A stretch of 55,583 nucleotides of DNA. Origin: an uncultured Acetobacteraceae bacterium (lineage in GTDB: Bacteria > Pseudomonadota > Alphaproteobacteria > Acetobacterales > Acetobacteraceae). Location of the stretch: assembly GCA_903907955.1 (NCBI GenBank), contig CAIVPZ010000142.1:1-55583 (forward strand). Direction: 5' to 3'. This document shows, in pieces, positions 45,637 through 55,100 of this stretch (position 1 is the stretch's first letter; each line of letters begins with the position of its first letter). The notes under the pieces are model-generated. The model was given only the letters and a program-made list of their open reading frames with translations. It was not told where the DNA came from and ran no database searches. The position numbers and the translations under genes were made by a program.

Positions 45637-46203
45637 ATGCGCCACGTCATTCTTCCGGCCATCGCCATCGGCTTGCTGGTTGTCCCCATGGCGGCGCGCG
45701 CCGACAATTGCGAAAAGGAAAGGATGCTGCAGCAGCTGGCGCCACGTCATGTCGGCGATCCGCTCTGCCTGCGCGGCCTGCCGGGTCCGGCAACCGCTGC
45801 CCACCCGCGGCCCGCCGCCCAGGCCGCCGCGCCTGCGCCACCGCCGCCGGACGCCCACCTCTCCACCGACCTGAACCTGCTGTTCGAAACCGGTTCGGCC
45901 GATCTCACGACGGATGCGAAACAGCATCTCGACTCCCTTTCGCAGGCGCTGGCCCATCCCGAACTGGCGCAGGCCCGGTTCCTGATCGAGGGACATACCG
46001 ACACGGTCGGCGACCGTGCGGCCAACCAGGCGCTGTCGGAGCGGCGCGCGGCGGAGGTGGTCCGCTACCTGGTCGCCCGCGGCATCGATGCCGGCCGCCT
46101 GCAATCCCTCGGACGCGGCCAGGACGGGCTGCTGGTAGCGACGCCGGAGCAGGTTCCGGAAGCGCGCAACCGGCGTGTCCATGTGGTGAACCTGGACAGC
46201 TGA
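45637..46203 (+). CDS. Periplasmic OmpA-like peptidoglycan-binding protein B
   Basis: The 188-residue product follows a CAAGGA site. It has a signal peptide (VILPAIAIGLLVVPMAARA-DN), a Pro/Ala linker and an OmpA domain (LNLLFETGSADLTTDAKQHLDSL, FLIEGHTDTVGDRAANQALSERRAAEVVRYL, RNRRVHVVNLDS). Identity to the previous protein is high in the OmpA domain and low in the linker, which marks an older tandem duplication. A Cys pair (NCEKE, PLCLRG) in the N-terminal part may form a disulfide. Confidence 0.85.
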   Translation: MRHVILPAIAIGLLVVPMAARADNCEKERMLQQLAPRHVGDPLCLRGLPGPATAAHPRPAAQAAAPAPPPPDAHLSTDLNLLFETGSADLTTDAKQHLDSLSQALAHPELAQARFLIEGHTDTVGDRAANQALSERRAAEVVRYLVARGIDAGRLQSLGRGQDGLLVATPEQVPEARNRRVHVVNLDS

Positions 46204-46215
46204 TCAGGCAGCGCG

Positions 46216-47355
46216 GTGCTGCACCCCACCCCCGTCCCGGACAACCACGACACGGTGATCCTGCGCCGGGCGGCGCGTGTGCCGCGGCGTCCACTGGTCA
46301 TTCTGCTCGCTGGCCTGGGGGTGCTGCTGGTTGCGCTGACCGGCTGGTACCTGACCATTCCGGTTCGGCCGGACCGTCCCGCCCTGGCCGTGAACTTGGC
46401 CACCGAGGCCGAGATCGCCGCCCACACGGCAACCCACACCACCGTGTTCCGCTTCGCCGCCAACCCGCGCATCCTGGTCATCGACTATGCCACGCTGCGC
46501 GAGCAGGGGCAGACGCTCAACCGCATCGCCGCCTTCGTCGAGAAAGCCGGACTGCCGCATGACCGCGTGCTCGACACCACCGCCCTGGACGCTGCCATCA
46601 GGCAATCCGGGGAAACGACCGAGAGCTACTATTACGGCCACGACTACGGCAGCCACGACCTGACCATGTTCTTCGCGCTGGCCGACCGCGACTCCATCCG
46701 GCTCGGCGAGGACGAGGAACGGCTGCGCGCCCTGCTGCACCAGCAGGCGCTGTTCGACGGCACGCAACCCGGCGCGGTGATCTCGCTGCCGCAGACCACC
46801 CCGGACGGCATCGACGCCTTCACCCGGCGCGTCATCCTGCGCCATGAGCTGGGGCACGGGGAGTTCTTCAGCAACCCGGTCTATGCCGACTTCGTGCGCC
46901 GGTTCTGGTCGGAAGCGCTGTCGGTGGAGCAGCGCACCGCGTTCAGGCACTTCCTCGGCGGACTCAACTACGACACCGCGAACGAGGAACTGATGCTCAA
47001 CGAAATGCAGGCGTTCCTGATGTTCACGCCGGACGAGCGTTATTTCACCGCCGGCTGGATCGCCGCCAAACCGGCCGAGCTGGCGGCGTTGCGCCGCCGC
47101 TTCCTCGCCACCATGCCGCCCGGCTGGCTGCGCAACACCGCCGGCACGCCGCTGCCGCGCCGTCAGCGCTCGATCACCACCCGGATGGCACTGGCCGCAA
47201 CGCTGCCCGGCGGGCGGTTGCGCAAAATCTCGCGCAGCGTCTCGAGATACGCCGCCGCCGGCTCGGTTTCCCGGCGCGGCAGCGGGAACAGCCGGTCACG
47301 CGCGGCGATGGCAACCACCATGTCGGTGCCCGAATCGGTCGCGACGTTCTTGTAG
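46216..47355 (+). CDS. Membrane-anchored HELGH metallopeptidase-like protein
   Basis: The 379-residue product starts at GTG 46216, 12 bases after the OmpA-like gene. The short cytosolic N-terminus holds DNHDTVILRR (Thr13). One transmembrane helix follows (about 28-48, LVILLAGLGVLLVALTGWYL). The periplasmic part has HELGH at 210-214 and NEELMLNEMQAFLM about 50 residues later, supplying a possible Glu ligand. I do not know a named family. The last ~65 residues (from about 47163) read antisense to the kinase gene, are Arg/Ser-rich and look non-native, so the original stop may have been lost. Confidence 0.72.
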   Translation: MLHPTPVPDNHDTVILRRAARVPRRPLVILLAGLGVLLVALTGWYLTIPVRPDRPALAVNLATEAEIAAHTATHTTVFRFAANPRILVIDYATLREQGQTLNRIAAFVEKAGLPHDRVLDTTALDAAIRQSGETTESYYYGHDYGSHDLTMFFALADRDSIRLGEDEERLRALLHQQALFDGTQPGAVISLPQTTPDGIDAFTRRVILRHELGHGEFFSNPVYADFVRRFWSEALSVEQRTAFRHFLGGLNYDTANEELMLNEMQAFLMFTPDERYFTAGWIAAKPAELAALRRRFLATMPPGWLRNTAGTPLPRRQRSITTRMALAATLPGGRLRKISRSVSRYAAAGSVSRRGSGNSRSRAAMATTMSVPESVATFL

Positions 47356-49061
47356 ACCACCGCCTGCTCGCCGGCGCCCAGCCGCAGAACCGGCGAAGCC
47401 TGCTGGGTTGCCGGCTTCGCTGGGAACCACAGGCTGAGATGCTCCACGTCACTGCCGCTGAAATAGTCGATCTGCAGCAGGCCGGCGAAATCCGGCATCG
47501 TCACGGCGAGCGAATAGGGTGATTTCTCGCGCAGGATGGTGCCCCTGGTATCCATCTGCAGCATCAGCCCGCGCCGCGTGCTGCCGATCTGGCTGGCAAA
47601 CGGGCGGATGATGTCCAGTGCCTGGCAATAGGCGGGCAAGCGCTCGAACGGCTGGATGGCGAACTGGTAGGACCCGCCCGGCGGGGCGGCGTCGCGCAGG
47701 GACCGGAAGGTCTCCATGATCGGCGCCAGCCGGTCGGAAGCGGCGATGCCATGGAGCAGGATGTTGTTCGCCTCGAGGGTGCCGCCGACCAGCGTACAGT
47801 CGGCGGCGGCAAGCTGGGTGCGCAGATCCGCAAGGCTGGGCTGTGACAGGGGGGGCGTGGCCAGCGCGGCGGTCTGCAACGGTTCCGGCGGTGACGCAGG
47901 CGGGGCAGCGGGTGGCGCCGCAGACGGATTTGCAGGCGGCGGCTCCGGGTTTGCGGACGGCCCCGTCTGCTCCACTTGCTGCCGCGCGGCCTCGGGGCGC
48001 GTCATCACCGCATTGGCGTGCGCCATCTTCGCGTCCGCGTCAGCCTTGGGCTGCAATTCGTCCATCCACCACAACCCACCGCCCCCTGCCAGCAGCAGCA
48101 CCGCCACGGCAGCACCGGCCCAGGGCAGCACGGACCGCCGCCGCGGCGCTGCCCGGGCCGGCGCCGCGGCGGGCGCCGGCGGCTGCGCGGGCCGGAACAC
48201 CTGCGTCCCGTCGTCGGTCCCGAGGCCGGCAGCCCCCGCCAGCGCGCTCCCGAGCGCCTGCGAGAATGCCAGGGCAGTGGCGAAGCGACCGTCGGGCGTC
48301 AGCCGTTTGTCGAGCGCCTTCATCACCGCCCGGTCCAGCGCCGGCGGCACCTGGCCGGGCGGGCACAGCCGGGAGGGCGGCAGCGGCTCGGTGTTCAGCA
48401 CCTTGTTCATGATCGCCGCGAAGCCGGAGCCCTCGAAGGGCCGCTGCCCGGTCAGCATCTGGTAGAGCATCACCCCGGTCGACCAGATGTCGGTCCGCAT
48501 ATCGACCGTCTCGCCGCGGCACTGCTCGGGCGACATGTAGAGCGGCGTGCCCAGCACCGTGCCGTCCTGGGTCAGCCGGCTGCTGGAAATCCGGGCGATG
48601 CCGAAATCGGCGATCTTCACCTGGTCGCCGCGCAGCATGATGTTCTCGGGCTTGATGTCGCGATGCACGATGCCGCGCGCGTGGCTGGCCGCGAGCCCGG
48701 CCAGCACCTGCCGGATCACCCGGATCGCCTCGGCCGGCGGCATCGCCTTGCCCGGCCCGAGCAGCGGCTTCAGCGAGCCGCCCTCGACGAATTCCATGAC
48801 GATGAAGGCCAGGCTGTCGACCCGGCCGCGATCGTAGACCTGCACGATGTTCGGATGCGAAAGCTGCGCCGCGGCCTGCGCCTCCTGGCGGAAGCGGGCG
48901 AGTTGCTCCTCGGTTTCCGCGTCCTCAACCGGCGGCAGCCGGACGGTCTTGATGGCCACGGCGCGGGCAAGGTCCGGGTCCCAGCCCTCGTAGACCACGC
49001 CGGCCCCGCCCCGCCCCAGTTCGCGGCGGAGTTCGTATTTCCCGAGTGTCTGCTGCTCCAT
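47163..49061 (-). CDS. ppkA: Transmembrane Ser/Thr protein kinase (PpkA-like)
   Basis: The 632-residue product has an intact Hanks kinase domain: GRGGAGVVYEG loop, VAIK Lys38, HRDIKPEN with Asp135, DFG at 152-154 and GTPLYMSPEQ. A linker with DDGTQVFRPAQ (Thr286) leads to a transmembrane helix near 311-332. The periplasmic part begins with a Pro/Ala stretch and ends in a conserved sensor-like domain (DCTLVGGTL, FERLPAYCQALDIIRP, DMVVAIAARDRLFPLPRRE, YLETLREIL). ATG 49061 follows AGGCGGGG. It is 44 bases downstream of the CHAT gene on the same strand. It is the only kinase in the window and the likely counterpart of PppA. Its 3' end overlaps the HELGH gene by 193 bp. Confidence 0.9.
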   Translation of the reverse strand: MEQQTLGKYELRRELGRGGAGVVYEGWDPDLARAVAIKTVRLPPVEDAETEEQLARFRQEAQAAAQLSHPNIVQVYDRGRVDSLAFIVMEFVEGGSLKPLLGPGKAMPPAEAIRVIRQVLAGLAASHARGIVHRDIKPENIMLRGDQVKIADFGIARISSSRLTQDGTVLGTPLYMSPEQCRGETVDMRTDIWSTGVMLYQMLTGQRPFEGSGFAAIMNKVLNTEPLPPSRLCPPGQVPPALDRAVMKALDKRLTPDGRFATALAFSQALGSALAGAAGLGTDDGTQVFRPAQPPAPAAAPARAAPRRRSVLPWAGAAVAVLLLAGGGGLWWMDELQPKADADAKMAHANAVMTRPEAARQQVEQTGPSANPEPPPANPSAAPPAAPPASPPEPLQTAALATPPLSQPSLADLRTQLAAADCTLVGGTLEANNILLHGIAASDRLAPIMETFRSLRDAAPPGGSYQFAIQPFERLPAYCQALDIIRPFASQIGSTRRGLMLQMDTRGTILREKSPYSLAVTMPDFAGLLQIDYFSGSDVEHLSLWFPAKPATQQASPVLRLGAGEQAVVYKNVATDSGTDMVVAIAARDRLFPLPRRETEPAAAYLETLREILRNRPPGSVAASAIRVVIER

Positions 49062-49105
49062 CGCCCCGCCTGTGGCGCCCGTTCCGGTCTTGCGTTCCAG
49101 TGGCG

Positions 49106-52100
49106 TTATAGACCCACCGAATGGGGCGGCGAAACGGTAACCACCGCAGCCGGCCCGCCGCCTTCGCCGATCACCACCACGGGCGCCCAGAAGAACGGGT
49201 GTTCGTAGCCTTTGGTCGCCAGCATCTGCAGCTGCACCTTGCGCAACGACGCGGCAAGGCCACCATCGGCCCCGGCCCGCATGCCGGCGAGCGTGTTGCT
49301 CACCAGATAGGCGCCGGCCTGGTCCTCGACATCCCAGTGCGTCACCATCAGCGCGCGGGCGCCGGCGAAGAAGAAGGTGCGCGCCAGGCCGGACAGGCTC
49401 TCGCCGCCGTCCCGCCCGCTGGAGCCGCCGGAGTTGCAGGCCGACAGCACGACCACGTCGGCGTCCAGCCTGAGGCCAAGCAGAACGTCGGTCGCGGTCA
49501 GCAGCCCGGCGTTCTGCTCGCCCGGCGGCACCGAGGTGACGATGGCCGGCTCCTGCTGGCAGGCGATCTCGGAGGGCAGCAGCGCGTGGGTGGCGAAATG
49601 CAGGATGCGGTAATCCTGCAGATTGTGCTTGAGCACCGCGCTGCGGGTGAAGCCGGCGCCGAGCAGTTGCTCGGTCGGCAACGCCCCCAGCTGGCGCCGC
49701 ACCGCCTCCAGCTCGGCCTGCGCGCCGGGCAGCGCCGGCAGGGTGGTCAGCTGGCTGGCGCTTTCGGCGCAGGTGACGCCCGGATAGAGCCGCGCCGCCT
49801 GTACGCGGTCGATCGGCTGGAAACCGCCGAAGCCGAACCATGGCTTGGCCGCGTGGGCGGCGGTGGCGGCCCGGCGCAGGCTGACCAGGTTGGCCGCCGA
49901 CGGCACGTGCACGATCGGGAACCGCTTCACCAGGAAGGGCGCGTCGGCAAGCGTCGCACCGGTGGCGGGGCCGGTCAGCAGCACCTCGAAGGGCAGCGAC
50001 AGCAGCGCGCCGGTGGGCGCCACGCTGAACACGGCGGCACCTTCCAGCCCGGGCGCCACCTCGCCGAGCGCGGCGGTGTACAGCTCCCGCGCCGCCTCGG
50101 CATCGAAATTCGGCAGTTCGTTGTTGCTGGTCGGCTCGATGCCGGCGCGCACCCGCCGGACCAGCCCGGCGATGCGCGGTGCGCCGCCCTCGATATGGCC
50201 GATCCGGATGGTGTTGTCGCGCAGCAGGAAGGTCCACCCCTCGGTCTGGGCCAGGGTGATGGCGGCGAAAGCCTCGCCGGGGCGCAGCACGGCGAACAGC
50301 GTGGCGGCCGGCACCACCTGCTGCACCAGGGCGTTGTAGTTGGGCAGCTTGTCCTGCAGCTCCACCTCGGCCTGATCCAGCGCGGTGCGTGCCTTGGCGA
50401 TCCCGGCGTCGAGCTCGGCGATGCGCTCCGGCGACGGGTTGGCAGCCGGGTCGGACAGCTCGATCTTGCGCCGCAGCAGGTCGTTCAGCCTGGTGTCGGC
50501 ATCGTCGTGGGCGCGCACCCAGCTGCCGATCTCCGGCGCCGCGGCCAGCCGCACGGCGGCGCGCTGGATCTGCTCCGCCGTGATGGCGCCGCGGGTGAGC
50601 TGCGCCAGTTCGAACATCTCGGCCAGCAGCGGCTGCGGATCGGCGGCATGGCGTGCCTGGGTGGCATAAGCGGTCATGCAAGGCTGCAACCGGGCGCCGT
50701 CAACACCCTGCTTGAGGTCGCGCAGGATCCCGCTGGCGAGCTGGCAGGCGGCCAGCGCGTCGGCCGGCTTGTCGCCCTTGAGCAGCGCCTCGGCACGGCG
50801 GAACAGGGTTTCCGCCAGCGGCAGGGTGCGCGGCATGCCGCGGGTGAAGGCGCTGACCGAAGCGTCGAACCTGGCCACCGCATCGCCGGGCTGGCCGCCC
50901 TCGAGCACGGTCACGCCGGCGGTACGGTAGACAAAGGCGGAGACCATGGCGCCGGTCAGGCCCTGCGCGCGGGCGAACGCCTCGGCGCTGTCAACCGCGG
51001 TGAGCGCCGCGGCGCTGTCGCCGCCGGAAAGGCGCTGCGCGATCGCCTGGTTGCGCCTTGTCTCGATGATGCCGAGCAGGGCTTCCAGCGTGGCGACATC
51101 GAATGTTGGCCGCGTCTCGGCGCCCGACGTCAGCAACGAAGTGGCCGGGGTCGGGGCGAAGCGGCTGGCCAGCGAGGCCGGCGGCGGCGGCTTGAGCACG
51201 TCGGCGGGCAGCGTGGCGGCATAGAGGAACTCGGCGTTGCGCAGCAGCTCGAGCGCCTGCGGCGCATGACCCTGGTTAAGCTCGTCGAGCCCGCGATAGT
51301 GGGTAAGCCGTGCCCGCAGCAGCGCCGCGTTGGTGCCCGATGCCAGCGTCTCGGCGCGGGCGAGGGTGGCGTGCGACTCGGCGAACTTGCCCTGGTTGGA
51401 AAGCTGCACGGCAAGCCCGGTCAGGGCATTGACCAGCGCCGGACTGTCGCGCCCCTGGACCTTCTCCTGCACCTCGACGGCGTGGCGGAACTGGGTGGCG
51501 GCCTGCTCCCAGTTGCCGGTGCGGTTGGCGTCCGCGCCGTCGCGCATCAGCGCCTGGTAGAGGTCCACGTCGTTGGCCCCCCCCAGGCTGCGGCTGGCAG
51601 CCGGCAGCGGCGCGGCGGCCTGCACCGTCTCGGGGCTGGCGCGCCCGGTCAGCACGCCGATCGAGCGCTCCATGACGGGCAACGCCACCGGGATGCCGTC
51701 GGCAAACCAGGACCGGTCGCCGACCTGGGCTGCCAGGGCAAGATGCGGCGAGCCGCTGGCGGAACGGATGCAGGCCATCTGCAGGGCCGCATCGGCGCCG
51801 GGGAAGGCGAGCGGTTCCGGCGTGCCGCAATCGGCCACGCGCGGCGCCAGCGCGGCGGTGAAGCGGTTGGCCTGCTCGGCCAGTGTGCCGTGCTCGGCAA
51901 GCGAGCGCACCCGCGCCGTGGGCTGCTTCCAGGTGCCGCAATAGAGGTCGGCCCCGCCGCCGTTCGGCAGCACGTATTGCCGGCAAACCTCATCGGCGGC
52001 GTTGCGGCCGATCACCACACCGTCGCCTTCGGCATGCGACCGCCCGGCATAGGCCTCCGGCGGCGGCGCCTGACACCCGGCGAGCAGCAACAGCAGAGCC

Positions 52101-52117
52101 AGCGTGGTGCGGCACAT
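49106..52117 (-). CDS. CHAT-domain protease lipoprotein with TPR repeats
   Basis: CHAT domains are caspase-like cysteine peptidases. The 1,003-residue product has a lipoprotein signal (LALLLLLAGC, Cys15), a region of unknown fold with four Cys, TPR-like repeats (about 190-500: GNWEQAATQFRHAVEVQEKV, ALVNALTGLAVQLSNQGKFAESHATLARAE), a coiled segment, and a C-terminal CHAT domain. The catalytic dyad is visible as HFATHA (His844) and LSACNSGG (Cys894), followed by GLARTFFFAGARALMVTHWDVED. The ATG at 52117 lies one base from the upstream exoprotein stop. It should sit in the outer membrane or periplasm. Confidence 0.88.
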   Translation of the reverse strand: MCRTTLALLLLLAGCQAPPPEAYAGRSHAEGDGVVIGRNAADEVCRQYVLPNGGGADLYCGTWKQPTARVRSLAEHGTLAEQANRFTAALAPRVADCGTPEPLAFPGADAALQMACIRSASGSPHLALAAQVGDRSWFADGIPVALPVMERSIGVLTGRASPETVQAAAPLPAASRSLGGANDVDLYQALMRDGADANRTGNWEQAATQFRHAVEVQEKVQGRDSPALVNALTGLAVQLSNQGKFAESHATLARAETLASGTNAALLRARLTHYRGLDELNQGHAPQALELLRNAEFLYAATLPADVLKPPPPASLASRFAPTPATSLLTSGAETRPTFDVATLEALLGIIETRRNQAIAQRLSGGDSAAALTAVDSAEAFARAQGLTGAMVSAFVYRTAGVTVLEGGQPGDAVARFDASVSAFTRGMPRTLPLAETLFRRAEALLKGDKPADALAACQLASGILRDLKQGVDGARLQPCMTAYATQARHAADPQPLLAEMFELAQLTRGAITAEQIQRAAVRLAAAPEIGSWVRAHDDADTRLNDLLRRKIELSDPAANPSPERIAELDAGIAKARTALDQAEVELQDKLPNYNALVQQVVPAATLFAVLRPGEAFAAITLAQTEGWTFLLRDNTIRIGHIEGGAPRIAGLVRRVRAGIEPTSNNELPNFDAEAARELYTAALGEVAPGLEGAAVFSVAPTGALLSLPFEVLLTGPATGATLADAPFLVKRFPIVHVPSAANLVSLRRAATAAHAAKPWFGFGGFQPIDRVQAARLYPGVTCAESASQLTTLPALPGAQAELEAVRRQLGALPTEQLLGAGFTRSAVLKHNLQDYRILHFATHALLPSEIACQQEPAIVTSVPPGEQNAGLLTATDVLLGLRLDADVVVLSACNSGGSSGRDGGESLSGLARTFFFAGARALMVTHWDVEDQAGAYLVSNTLAGMRAGADGGLAASLRKVQLQMLATKGYEHPFFWAPVVVIGEGGGPAAVVTVSPPHSVGL

Positions 52118-52118
52118 G

Positions 52119-55100
52119 TCAGTCGTCCCGATCCGAAATGTAGGGCAGCAGCAGGTCCGGATCATCCAGTGCTTCCTGCGGCAGAACAAACGTGGTGTCC
52201 ATCTGACGCAGCGGCGGCGGCACCTCCGAGGCCAGGACCAGCGCACAGTTCACCGAGGTGATGGCGCACTGGTTCATCCGGAAGTTCGACCCCGGAACAT
52301 AGGTGCTGCCCGTACTGGTGCCAAAGGGAATGGGAGGGTTCGGTTCCTTGCCGATGCGGCTGGCCGTGGCCGCGGCATTGCCGACCTGCCCGTTCACGCT
52401 GCCGGTCAGGTCGATCGGGCCATTGGAGCCGCTCTGGTAGAAGGCCGAGAGAGCGTGCACGTCGATCGCGTCCCCCGGCACCGACCGGGCCGAGCCGGAG
52501 CCGACATGCAGCAGCAGGTCGGCGGTATGGGCGTTGAAGTTGCCGAACTGGATCAGCCCGCCGCCGGGGAGAGCGAGGCGCACGGTCTGGTTAACCGCCC
52601 CCGGCGTGCCCTGAATGGTCAGGTTGGGGCCGAGGTCGATGGTGCCGGCCCCGTACAGGATGGCGAGGTTGAGCCCTTTCGTGCCGCTGCTGTCCTTTGG
52701 TGCCTGCGCCTGCGGCACGGGCGGGACCGGGTCGGAGCCGGTCGTGATGGTGACACCGCCCGCCACCGCCAGCCTGGTGACGGCGCCGATCTGGATGGAG
52801 AAGGCAGAGATGTTGCCGCCCACCAACAGGCTGGTGCTGTCGTACAGCACGAACCTGGAGTCCGTGCCGGTGACGTTGAAGACGCCCAGCGTGCCGACCT
52901 GGTTCACCGTCGTGTAGGATTGCAGGTTCACCTGTGCACCCGACAAATCCACCGCGCCCACCGCCGAACCGGTCAGCGTGTCCGCCACCAGCGTGCCGGT
53001 TTCGGTGATCCCGCCCGTGATCGCGGTCAGCGTTACCGTGCCGCCGCTGGGGTCCGCCACCAGCCCGGCCAGCGACAGCGCGCCGGCGGTCAGCGTCACC
53101 GAGGTGCCCTGCACCGTGCCGCCGGAGGCCACCGTCAGCTTGTTCGCCGCCGGCAGCGTCAGCACCGCCAGGGCAGCGCCGTTCACGTTGCCCGTCACTG
53201 TCAGGTCGCGGCCGTCGGTGAAGGTAAACCCGAGCGCCGAGAAGCTGCCGAGATTGGCAACCAGGTTGGTCCCGGTCAGCGTCGCAGCCCCGCCGGCGCC
53301 GCCGGTCAGGATGTCGGCGGAGATCGCGCCGCTGCTGGCCTCGTCGATCGCGCCGCCGGAAACCAGTGTCACCGTGCCGTTGCTGGTCAGCATGCCGGCC
53401 AGGGCGATCCCGTTGCCGCTCATCGCCACCGCTGAGCCGCCCGCCACCGTGCCGCCGGCGGCCACCGTCAGCATACCCACGCTGGCGGTCAGATCGACCA
53501 CCGGTGCCGACAGCGACCCGCTGGTGCTCAGCGTCGGCGCCGAGATCGACAGCACCCCGCTGGCCGACGCGATCGTCCCCGGCACGCTCAGCGAGCCGCC
53601 ATCCACCACCTTGTAGCCGGTCGCCGCGCTGCCGCTGCCCAGCACCGCGAAGCTGTTCGCCGCGTTGCCCAGATCCACCGAGCCGCTGGTCGCCGTCGCC
53701 GTCAGCGTGCCGCCGCTCAGCACCGCCCCCGCGCCGGCGATGTCGATGCTGCCCAGCAAGGTCAGCGACGTGCCGCCGGCGATGTGCCCGCCCAGCGTCA
53801 GCGTGTCCGCACTGGCGGTCAACTGCACCACCGGCGCCGACAGCGACCCGCTGGTGCTCAGCGTCGGCGCCGAGATCGACAGCACCCCGAGACCCGACAC
53901 GATCGTCCCCGGCACGCTCAGCGAGCCGCCATCCACCACCTTGTAGCCGGTCGCCGCGCTGCCGCTGCCCAGCACCGCGAAGCTGTTCGCCGCACCGCTC
54001 AGATCCACCGAGCCGGTGGTCGCGGTCGCCGTCAGCTTGTTGGCGGTGATCGGGCCCAGACCGGTGATGTCGCCCGTGCCGAACAGGGCCAGCGTGGCCG
54101 CTCCGATATTCACTGCTCCCACCACGGCGATGCTGCCCGCCGTGGTGGTCCCGGACGGCGCGGAAGCGGCGCCGATCGACAGCGTGGTGAAACCGTGCAG
54201 TACCCCAAGCACGGTTGCGTCAATCGCCAGCCCCGTCGCCGCGCCGGCGCCCAGGCTGACCGTGGTCCCTGTGGTGCCCGGGGCCAGCTGGATGGTGGGG
54301 CCGGCGAGCGTCGCACCGTTCATCACCGTCAGCGTGTCTGTCTGGATGGAAAGAGTGCCGCCGGCCTGTGCCTTGCCCGTCGCGCCGACGCTGACCGAAC
54401 CACCGGGACCAGACAACAGATAGACGTTGCCGCCACTGCTGAGCGTGCCGCCGCTGAGCTGGATCGCCGGCGCACCGCCGCCCGTTATGCTATCGGTGGC
54501 CAGCACGACATCGCCGCCTGCCCCGATCGACACGCCACTGACAAGCGCGATGGTGTTGCTGGCTTCCAGCGAGACATTGCCGCTGGTGCCATTCACCACG
54601 CCGACCACCGTCAGGTCGTGGCCATCGTTCAACCTGAACCCGGCCGCCGTGAATGCGTCCAGCCGGCCGATCCTGTTGTTCGCCGAGGTCAGCGTCACCG
54701 CCCCGCCGGCGCTGCCGGTCAGCGTGCCCGCCACCAGCGCGCCGGTCTCGCTGATCCCGCCCAGGATCGCGTTCAACGTCACCGTGCCGCTGCCACCGCC
54801 GCCGCCGCCATCCGTCACCAGCCCGTCCAGCACCAGCGCGCCGGCATTCAGCCTTACCGCGCCGCTGCCCTGCACCGTGCCGCCGGAGGCCACCGTCAGT
54901 GGGTTCGTCGCGGTATCGATGGTGGTCCCGCCGCTGGTGCCATTCACCAGGCCGACCACCGTCAGGTCGGTGCTGTTGGTCAGCGTAATGCCGGCCAAGG
55001 CGGTCAGGCCGGTAACAGAATGGGCGCCGTTGATATCGAGCGGCGCGGCCAGACCCAGCGTGCCGATGGCATTAAGGGAGGAGGCGAGCACGATGCCGGT

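Noticed and set aside
47163-50681. A 1,172-residue minus-strand frame running through kinase and into the CHAT gene
   Set aside because: Upstream of the kinase ATG (49,061) the frame is only the out-of-phase shadow of the CHAT gene, with Arg/Ala-rich noise. The kinase motifs start right after 49,061.
49121-52261. A 1,046-residue plus-strand frame opposite the CHAT gene
   Set aside because: Shadow of the CHAT gene with Gly/Gln/Arg-rich composition.
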